This document shows positions 50,746 to 56,158 of a stretch of DNA of 56,158 nucleotides, piece after piece; position 1 is the first letter of the stretch; every line of letters begins with the position of its first letter. The notes below the pieces were generated by a model that saw only the letters and a list, made by a program, of their open reading frames with translations, was not told the DNA's origin and ran no database searches. The position numbers and the translations under genes are program-made. This DNA is from an uncultured Rothia sp. (GTDB taxonomy: Bacteria > Actinomycetota > Actinomycetes > Actinomycetales > Micrococcaceae), in contig CAMIIP010000009.1 in NCBI GenBank assembly GCA_946222285.1, positions 1 through 56,158 of the forward strand. The letters run 5' to 3'.

Positions 50746-52386
50746 TTAAATCTTGATTGCTAGTGATTCATAGGGTCGCAGAGTGTAGGTTTCGCTGAGC
50801 TGGGGAGTGGCGTAGTTGGAGATGAAGATTTCTCCATCAACAAATTCGCTGGGGATAGCTATCGCGGTTTCTTGACCGTAGAAATTATTGATCACAAGTA
50901 ATTTATCGTTTAGATACTCCCGAGTGTAGGCATAAACAGCCGGGTGTTCCAGTTCATAAGGAGCATATTCACCCTCTGAGACAACCGCATGTTTTTTCCG
51001 TAGCTCGATGAGCTTTTTGTAGTAGGGCAAAATTGTGCCGTTTTTCTGTTCTTGCGCCACGTTGATGTGCTCGAAAGTGGTGGGGCGTAACCAGGGCTCG
51101 CCGGTGGTGAATCCGGCGTTCTCGTTGGAATCCCATTGCATGGGAGCTCTGCTGTTATCGCGCGCCTTGGAATGCACGATGGCGAAGGCTTCAGTTTCGC
51201 TTTTTCCCTCGGCAATCAGTGAGACGTAGGCATTGCGCGCTTCAACATCTACATATTCTTCAATATCAATGTAGGCTGGATCGACCATGCCTATTTCTTC
51301 GCCCTGGAAGATATAGGGGGTTCCGCGCAAGAGGTGAATTACGGTAGCCAGCATGGTTGCTGATTCAAAGTGGAAGTTTTCGGGGTCTCCAAAGCGGCTG
51401 AGCGCTCGGGGCTGGTCGTGGTTATTCCAGAAGAGGGCGTTCCAGCCTCCTCCTGCCTGCATGCCCAGAGCCCAGTCATTGAGAAGGTTTTTGAGAACCG
51501 GAAAATCGAAGGGCATTTGGGTCCACTTTTCACCGTCTTTGTAATCGACTTTGAGGTGGTGAAAGTTGAAAACCATGTCGAGTTCTTCACGTTCAGGGTT
51601 GGAGTATTTGATGGAGTTTTCAATGGTGGTTGAAGACATTTCACCGACCGTCACGGTTCCGTCAACCCTGCCGAAGGTTTGACGGTTCATTTCGTGAACC
51701 CAGGTGTGGACGCGCGGAGTGTCGGTATAGAGGTATTTTGCAGCCATGCCTGGGGTAGCATTTTCAAGCAGTTCAGCCTTGCCAATCACGTTCAGCACAT
51801 CAAAGCGTAGTCCGCGTATTCCCTGGTCAAGCCAGAAATTTGCTACTTTATAAAGCTCTTCGCGTACCTGGGGATTGTGCCAATTGAGATCTGCCTGAGT
51901 TTTGTCGTAGAGGCAGAGGAAGTATTTGCCGCTATCGCCAAAGGGCGCCCAGGCATTGCCGCCAAATTTGGATTCCCAGTTGGTGGGTAGAGAGCCGTCT
52001 GCTTTGAGATCGCGAATGTAGAAGAAATCTTGGTACTTTTTCTCGCCGGCGAGGGCACGCTGGAACCATTCGTGCTCAGTGGAGACATGGTTGAAGACCA
52101 TGTCGAACATGACTCCCATGCCGTGCTTTTTGAGGGTAGCGATGAGTTCTTGTGTGTCGTCCATGCTACCCAAATCGGGGTTAATGGCGTAGTAGTCGGC
52201 TACATCGTATCCGTTATCGCGCTGGGGCGAGACAAAGAAGGGGTTGAACCACACCATATCTACACCGAGCGAGGCGATATAAGGGATTTTTTCGATGATG
52301 CCTCGAAGATCTCCTAGACCGTCCCCATCGGAGTCGTAGAAGGATTTAGGGTAGACCTGGTAAATCACCTGGTCATGGAAAGACAT
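50746..52386 (-). CDS. treC: Alpha,alpha-phosphotrehalase (GH13) TreC
   Basis: This glycoside hydrolase family 13 enzyme begins VIYQVYPKSFYDSDGDGLGDLRGI and carries MFDMVFNHVS, the nucleophile Asp in IRGLRFDVLNVIGKA, the acid Glu in TVTVGEMSSTTIEN and the third Asp in WNNHDQPRALSRFG. The C-terminal beta domain ends with SNYATPQLSETYTLRPYESLAIKI. It hydrolyses trehalose-6-phosphate to glucose and glucose-6-phosphate in the cytoplasm. ATG 52386 follows GAAGGA and is preferred to an upstream start at 52422. It lies between treR and the broken treP in one minus-strand operon, so it appears intact while its transporter is not. Confidence 0.9.
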   Translation of the reverse strand: MSFHDQVIYQVYPKSFYDSDGDGLGDLRGIIEKIPYIASLGVDMVWFNPFFVSPQRDNGYDVADYYAINPDLGSMDDTQELIATLKKHGMGVMFDMVFNHVSTEHEWFQRALAGEKKYQDFFYIRDLKADGSLPTNWESKFGGNAWAPFGDSGKYFLCLYDKTQADLNWHNPQVREELYKVANFWLDQGIRGLRFDVLNVIGKAELLENATPGMAAKYLYTDTPRVHTWVHEMNRQTFGRVDGTVTVGEMSSTTIENSIKYSNPEREELDMVFNFHHLKVDYKDGEKWTQMPFDFPVLKNLLNDWALGMQAGGGWNALFWNNHDQPRALSRFGDPENFHFESATMLATVIHLLRGTPYIFQGEEIGMVDPAYIDIEEYVDVEARNAYVSLIAEGKSETEAFAIVHSKARDNSRAPMQWDSNENAGFTTGEPWLRPTTFEHINVAQEQKNGTILPYYKKLIELRKKHAVVSEGEYAPYELEHPAVYAYTREYLNDKLLVINNFYGQETAIAIPSEFVDGEIFISNYATPQLSETYTLRPYESLAIKI

Positions 52387-52429
52387 ATATAAGCATCCTT
52401 CGGTTGCGTTGGGTGGGCACACGCACTTT

Positions 52430-53140
52430 TTAGCGTCGTCGTGCGAAATCTTGGTAGATGAATTTATCGGCGCGGTGGCGGGATTCTGTGAACAGGAAGG
52501 CGGTGGTATTTTCGAGGCTGGTAACTGAGGTGGTAACGGCTACATATTCGCCTTTGGCGAGTTTGAGCAGGTCACGGTCAGTTTCGTTGGCCGGTTCCAC
52601 TTTGATTTGCTTGGAAGAATACGCGATAGCGAGTCCCAGGGTCTGCTCAAAGTAGGAGAAGAGGGAGGCTTCTGCTACCTGGCGAGGAATGCTGGGGACA
52701 ACGGCTTTGAGCACGTAGTCACGGTCTAGAATCACCGGTTCCTGGTCTAAGTAGCGTAGCCGGGTGATGGCGGTTGTAGCTTCTGCGGCAAGGTTGGGAA
52801 CGAGCCCGTGAAAGGGGCCGAGCGGCAAGGGAGACTCGGTGAGCTCAATGAGTTCGCTACGGGTTGAGCTACCTGTGGAATCTGCAAGTTCTGTGTAGCT
52901 CACCAGCGACGAGACGGGAAGCGCGTACTGCGCGTGACTGATGACCACTGACCCTTTGCCCATAATTTTTTGGATGTATCCGCGGTCGGTGAGAAGCGCT
53001 AGTGCCTTGCGGGCGGTTTCACGCGAAACATCGTAAGCTTCGGTGAGTTTCTTTTCGCTGGGTAAAAGCGAGCCAACGGGGTAGGTGCCGTCGTCAATTT
53101 TTGACGAGAGATCTTGAAAAACACGTTCATATTTGCCCAT
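52430..53140 (-). CDS. treR: GntR/HutC-family trehalose repressor TreR
   Basis: The N-terminal winged helix-turn-helix is GSLLPSEKKLTEAYDVSRETARKALALL. The C-terminal UTRA ligand-binding domain contains ITRLRYLDQEPVILDRDYVL and the final FLFTESRHRADKFIYQDFARR. In the family, trehalose-6-phosphate releases the repressor from the tre promoter. It is the first gene of treR-treC-treP, starting at ATG 53140 after AAGGAA. The stop-to-start distance to treC is 43 bases. Confidence 0.88.
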   Translation of the reverse strand: MGKYERVFQDLSSKIDDGTYPVGSLLPSEKKLTEAYDVSRETARKALALLTDRGYIQKIMGKGSVVISHAQYALPVSSLVSYTELADSTGSSTRSELIELTESPLPLGPFHGLVPNLAAEATTAITRLRYLDQEPVILDRDYVLKAVVPSIPRQVAEASLFSYFEQTLGLAIAYSSKQIKVEPANETDRDLLKLAKGEYVAVTTSVTSLENTTAFLFTESRHRADKFIYQDFARRR

Positions 53141-53277
53141 GGAAATTCCTTGATGTGTGAGGATGAGCTGAGTTTCTTCAATCAGAAAAAGAACTTGCCC
53201 GTACAGGCTTAAGTGTAAAAGATTTAGGTGCTAGGGCGAAACATAAATCAGCATACATCTATGGTGGAGTGAATAAA

Positions 53278-53316
53278 TTCAGGCTCTGGAACGCGAAGTT
53301 AGTTCCAGAGCCTGAA
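53278..53316 (-). terminator. Terminator of the MetE-like gene
   Basis: The perfect 15-bp arms TTCAGGCTCTGGAAC / GTTCCAGAGCCTGAA flank a 9-base loop, 26 bases after the minus-strand stop at 53343. The minus strand continues with a short U-rich stretch. Confidence 0.75.
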
Positions 53317-53342
53317 AGAGAACGTTGGTTAGCAGGGTGCGT

Positions 53343-54548
53343 TTAGAAGAGACGCTCTGAAGCTATCTTCGCACCTTCGGTCAGTGAACGCAGTTTGGCC
53401 CAGGCAATATCGGGGTGGATGCGCCCGCCTAAGCCGCAGTCGGTGGAGGCGATCACGTTTTCTTTACCCACTACCGAGGTGAACTGTTCGATGCGCTGGG
53501 CAACCAGTTCGAGGTGCTCGACGACGTTGGTGGAGTGGGAGACCACACCGGGAATGATGACCTTACCAGCAGGGAGTTCGATGTTTTCCCATTCTTTCCA
53601 TTCGTGGGCGTGACGGGCGTTTGCCGCTTCGAAGGTGTAGGCGGAGGCGTTGATAGAGAGCAGGGTCTTTGCTAGGTGCTTGAATTCGAGGTCGGTGGTG
53701 TGGGGTCCGTGCCAGGAGCCCCAGCAGAGGTGGAAGCGGATGTGCTCTTGGGGTAGACCCTCGAGTGCGTAGTTGAGCGCGTCTACTGAGTCTTGGATGA
53801 AATTCAGGTAGTCGGAAACGGAGGGTTCGGGATTGATTTGGTCCCAGCCTTCGGCGATGGAGGGGTCATCAATTTGAACCGTGAGTCCGGCGTCGATAAT
53901 TGCCTTGTACTCTTCTTTGAGCACGTCTGCCCAGGCAAAGAGAAATTCCTTGTCAGAGCTGTAGTGCTTGTTGCCGACGCGGGCAGCGGAGCCGGGGGAG
54001 AGAGCGGCTACGAAGCCTTCCTGTGCGCCGGTTGCCTTGATAGCGGCGTTGAGGTTGGCAGTATCGGAGGCTACGGCGTCCTGCCCGATGTAGGAGATTT
54101 TGCCGGTTGCTGCCGGACGCGCGGTGGAGGGCCCCTTGGCGGTAGAGGTTACGACTTCTTCGTAGGCTGCGGGGAAGGCCTGACGATCGCGGCGGTCGGC
54201 AAAGGTGGTGTATTTGAGGTTGCCGGGGGTAGAACGGTGAGGCTCGGTTCCTTCGGCGTTATCGGGGAGGACTTCAAGCCCTGCGGTGCGGGTAAAGGAG
54301 TAGGACCACCAAGCGCCGTAGTCTACGGGGTCTGTCATCGCGTGGCCGTATTCGCCGTCGTTGACAATATCGATACCGGTTTCAACTTGCTGGGCAACAA
54401 CCGCCTGCACTTCTTCGGTGAGAATCTTTTGAAAGTCAGCTTCGGGCAGTTCGCCTTCACGGCGGGCGAGGTTAGCTTTTTGCAGACGCTCGGTACGGGG
54501 GAGAGAGCCAACGTGAGTAGTCTGAATACGGTTGGTGTTCTGAGCCAT
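53343..54548 (-). CDS. Cobalamin-independent methionine synthase II-family protein (MetE C-terminal-like)
   Basis: The protein is a single MetE-type catalytic domain of about 400 residues, without the N-terminal MetE half. The N-terminal block is TTHVGSLPRTERLQKANLAR. The zinc ligands are seen as HLCWGSWHGPHTTDLE and IASTDCGLGGRIHP (His-x-Cys and Cys), with VQIDDPSIAEGWD in between. Proteins of this class (YxjG/YxjH-like) may transfer methyl groups from a simple donor to homocysteine or act on other thiols. ATG 54548 follows GAAGGAAATACC. A long leader with a hairpin lies upstream, and a strong terminator follows. Confidence 0.85.
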   Translation of the reverse strand: MAQNTNRIQTTHVGSLPRTERLQKANLARREGELPEADFQKILTEEVQAVVAQQVETGIDIVNDGEYGHAMTDPVDYGAWWSYSFTRTAGLEVLPDNAEGTEPHRSTPGNLKYTTFADRRDRQAFPAAYEEVVTSTAKGPSTARPAATGKISYIGQDAVASDTANLNAAIKATGAQEGFVAALSPGSAARVGNKHYSSDKEFLFAWADVLKEEYKAIIDAGLTVQIDDPSIAEGWDQINPEPSVSDYLNFIQDSVDALNYALEGLPQEHIRFHLCWGSWHGPHTTDLEFKHLAKTLLSINASAYTFEAANARHAHEWKEWENIELPAGKVIIPGVVSHSTNVVEHLELVAQRIEQFTSVVGKENVIASTDCGLGGRIHPDIAWAKLRSLTEGAKIASERLF

Positions 54549-54595
54549 GGTATTTCCTTCTTCGGATGGATATAGCGGTTAGGTCTACTTCCAGC

Positions 54596-54636
54596 AAACC
54601 CCTCTTGGCATGCTCTTTCCAAGTGAAAAGAGGTTT
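54596..54636 (-). promoter_or_regulatory. Leader hairpin upstream of the MetE-like gene
   Basis: AAACCTCTT pairs with AAGAGGGGTTT with an inner CTTGG/CCAAG stem, about 50 bases before the start codon on the minus strand. It does not match a riboswitch class that I recognise, such as SAM or cobalamin. Its role in regulation is a guess. Confidence 0.35.
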
Positions 54637-55024
54637 GTCTCGTCATGTTTCGGTATTGCGGGAATATTAAGCTAGGCGATTCGTTGGAAAGAGTTTATAT
54701 TTCATAACTCGCGAGAGAGTCTACATAGATTCTTATGAATAAGCCTCATAATTTAGTCTTCGACGCGGCGGCAGTGAGATTTAGGCATGAGAGCGGCATG
54801 CACCCTTATACATAACCCGTTAGCGAAAGAATATATTAATTATTCTTTTTATTATTTCTAATAATTATATATTCGGAATAGAAATTACGGGTATGAGTAA
54901 ATTTTTTAGAAAAAGTTATTAAATCTTTATCATCAGAACAAATTTTATCAATACTTAGATAGGTCGATCGAAAAAAGAAACTTCGATGGCTGGACCACGT
55001 TTTGAGATTAGTTGGGAAGGGCTT
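54637..55024. other. A+T-rich intergenic stretch with an IS terminal repeat
   Basis: No gene is seen. An isolated IS end lies at 54732-54747, and 54830-54990 is strongly A+T-rich, a likely target for silencing by Lsr2. One very short plus-strand frame (ATG 54985) has no support. Confidence 0.5.
54732..54747. mobile_element. Isolated IS terminal repeat
   Basis: CTTATGAATAAGCCTC is identical to the IS ends at 37-52 and 55555-55570, but the inner sequence beside it does not match. It may be a trace of a former insertion or excision. Confidence 0.5.
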
Positions 55025-55204
55025 TTATCTCTTATTTTTATAACGAGACTTTAGTGCAATAATAGTTACAAATAGCAGGCAAATCATAGGGGCAATCCGA
55101 GCTAATAGCGGTGGATCCCCTGGCATATTTTGAATGAAAAGACCACCGATAATGCCAAGCATCAGGCATATAAGAAGTATAAGAACATTTTTATTAATTT
55201 TCAC
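55025..55204 (-). CDS. Small two-helix membrane protein, 59 aa
   Basis: From GTG 55204 an uninterrupted frame codes for a short basic N-terminus (MKINKN), a hydrophobic helix VLILLICLMLGIIGGLFI, a polar loop QNMPGDPPLLARI, a second helix APMICLLFVTIIAL and a positive tail KSRYKNKR. The layout (two helices with both ends basic) is typical of small membrane proteins. AAGGA lies 10 bases upstream of GTG. The family is not recognised. It sits alone between IS remnants. Confidence 0.55.
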   Translation of the reverse strand: MKINKNVLILLICLMLGIIGGLFIQNMPGDPPLLARIAPMICLLFVTIIALKSRYKNKR

Positions 55205-55321
55205 GAAAATTTGTTCCTTTATAGCTATATTTCCATATGATTGTTAACTATTCGCCCACAGGGCCAGAGGCTCTTACCTATGCATCGCCATCAGCCCGTT
55301 AGCAAAATAAAGTTTGCCATA
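55205..55321. other. Upstream region of the small membrane-protein gene
   Basis: Nothing specific is recognised. The motif CCCGTTAGC near 55297 also occurs near 54818. Confidence 0.3.
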
Positions 55322-55570
55322 GAGGCTTATTTATAAGAGGTACCCCTCATACCCCGTCACCAAGAGACAACCGCCGTTCGCCCATGAACAGTTCACCGAC
55401 CTCACCACAGTCCTGGATCAGGAAACTGAGCTTCCCAAGAGGAAATGCTTTTCTCTGGCAAACATCAACGTACCGGTTTCAGTCATCAAGTTATCTGATG
55501 GGTGGGGGTGTTTTTTGGTGGTTCGGTTGTTGGTGTTTTTGCGGCTGGGGCCCTCTTATGAATAAGCCTC
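55322..55570. mobile_element. 249-bp IS-derived element (MITE-like) with terminal inverted repeats
   Basis: The left end GAGGCTTATTTATAAGAGG and the right end CCTCTTATGAATAAGCCTC are inverted repeats with one mismatch in 19. The inside is only about 210 bp and has a short open frame that starts near 55384 but no complete transposase. It therefore looks like an internally deleted, non-autonomous copy of the IS whose end lies at 1-52. No clear target-site duplication is seen. Confidence 0.7.
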
Positions 55571-55647
55571 GAAGTACAACCCATATCAAGCCAGAAGCGG
55601 TCCTTCTCTACAGCGAGAACCCACGCCCCTGGTAGCACAATTCCTTC

Positions 55648-55998
55648 TTATTCTTCATTAGAAGAACCTTCCTGAGCGGCATAATAAGCATTGATAATAT
55701 GCTGATGAATACGACCACGTTCAGCAACATCGTACCCATTCTCCTGTGCCCATGCCCGAACTTTAGCGGTTTCCCCCTTGTGCTGAGAGGACGCGCCTTT
55801 TGGGGCTTTGGCTCTCTTTCCTATCTGAACCCGGCGGGCTTGATTTGTGAAAGGACGAACCGCATCACGCAACTGTGCGGCGTTTCCTGCAGAAAGATCT
55901 ATTTCGTAGAATTTACCGTCTAAACCGAAGCGGACAGTCTCTTCTGCTACACCTCCGGTGAGGTCGTCTTCGAGAGTTATTTTTACTTTTTGAGCCAT
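55648..55998 (-). CDS. lsr2: Lsr2-family nucleoid-associated protein
   Basis: The N-terminal dimerisation domain reads MAQKVKITLEDDLTGG and EETVRFGLDGKFYEIDLSAGNAAQLRDAVRPF. A basic linker RRVQIGKRAKAPKG follows, and the C-terminal DNA-binding domain is KVRAWAQENGYDVAERGRIHQHIINAYYAA with the minor-groove RGR hook. Lsr2 coats A+T-rich DNA and silences horizontally acquired genes. The length of 116 residues is typical. ATG 55998 follows AAAGGG. The A+T-rich IS remnants next door are the kind of sequence it is expected to bind. Confidence 0.95.
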   Translation of the reverse strand: MAQKVKITLEDDLTGGVAEETVRFGLDGKFYEIDLSAGNAAQLRDAVRPFTNQARRVQIGKRAKAPKGASSQHKGETAKVRAWAQENGYDVAERGRIHQHIINAYYAAQEGSSNEE

Positions 55999-56158
55999 AG
56001 TGTTTTTACCCTTTCATCTCTCAAAAGGTTGAGAGGTTCTGAAAAATTTATTTCCTGCTTTCCTACTTTATATTCTCAGATGCGCAGATACCGAATAATA
56101 TGTATAGCCATTTAAATGGTTACTACATAAGGGAACGAAAACCACTATAAAGATTACG

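Noticed and set aside
54985..55053. 22-codon plus-strand frame (MAGPRFEISWEGLL)
   Set aside because: It overlaps the antisense end of the better supported small membrane-protein gene and has no ribosome-binding site.
1..56158. CRISPR arrays, tRNA and rRNA genes, prophage
   Set aside because: No regularly spaced repeat array, cloverleaf, rRNA segment or phage structural gene was recognised on either strand.

Overview
The window reads as chromosome of a moderate-G+C actinobacterium. Lsr2 at the right end, the PaaR-type TetR regulator, the DUF1541 lipoprotein, TTG/GTG starts and the overall gene style point to Micrococcaceae, and an oral Rothia (R. dentocariosa/aeria type) is my best guess. That genus call is inference from memory, not a database result.

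Layout. (1) 1-9.6 kb is a decaying accessory stretch. It holds an IS end that cuts a GlxA/AraC-type regulator, an FAD/NAD(P) protein, an SGNH hydrolase, a GNAT acetyltransferase, an NhaP-type antiporter, a frameshifted secreted alpha/beta-hydrolase and a UhpT-type sugar-phosphate transporter with three separate lesions. Four copies of a 71-bp repeat with GAGTTTGTACC/GGTACAAACTC ends lie between these genes. (2) 10.3-28.3 kb is a complete phenylacetate (PAA) catabolic region: paaG-E-D-C-B-A, paaI-K, the TetR regulator paaR, paaZ, a second hotdog thioesterase, paaH-F-J and an MHS-family permease. Five similar 18-bp sites of the form ACTGACCGTTCGTTCAGT sit at the paaA/paaI, paaZ, paaJ and permease promoters, which suggests one PaaR regulon. 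A DUF4143 ATPase gene has been inserted between direct copies of a terminator inside this region. (3) 28.6-33.1 kb is a four-gene UgpABCE-like ABC importer. (4) 33.3-39.4 kb holds a broken small secreted protein, a succinate-semialdehyde-type dehydrogenase, an ABC-F protein preceded by a short leader peptide and hairpin, a luciferase-like oxidoreductase and an SdpI-family protein.

(5) 39.5-47.4 kb is the most interesting part. A urocanase homologue, a DUF917 protein (frameshifted at a G7 tract), a histidine-ammonia-lyase homologue without the Ala-Ser-Gly MIO triad, and a complete OpuC/EgtU-like quaternary-amine ABC importer form one co-directional cluster. I propose that it imports and degrades ergothioneine or a related histidine betaine: trimethylamine elimination by an ergothionase-like lyase, hydration by a (thio)urocanate hydratase, then ring processing. 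(6) 47.5-53.1 kb holds a DUF559 protein and the trehalose operon treR-treC-treP, in which the PTS gene treP carries a frameshift and a nonsense codon. (7) 53.3-56 kb has a MetE-like methionine synthase, IS remnants, a small two-helix membrane protein below usual gene-calling size, and lsr2.

Seven genes in the window are interrupted. Most indels fall in or near homopolymer runs, so sequencing error is possible for those. Three lesions are in-frame nonsense substitutions and look like genuine decay. No tRNA, rRNA or CRISPR array was seen.
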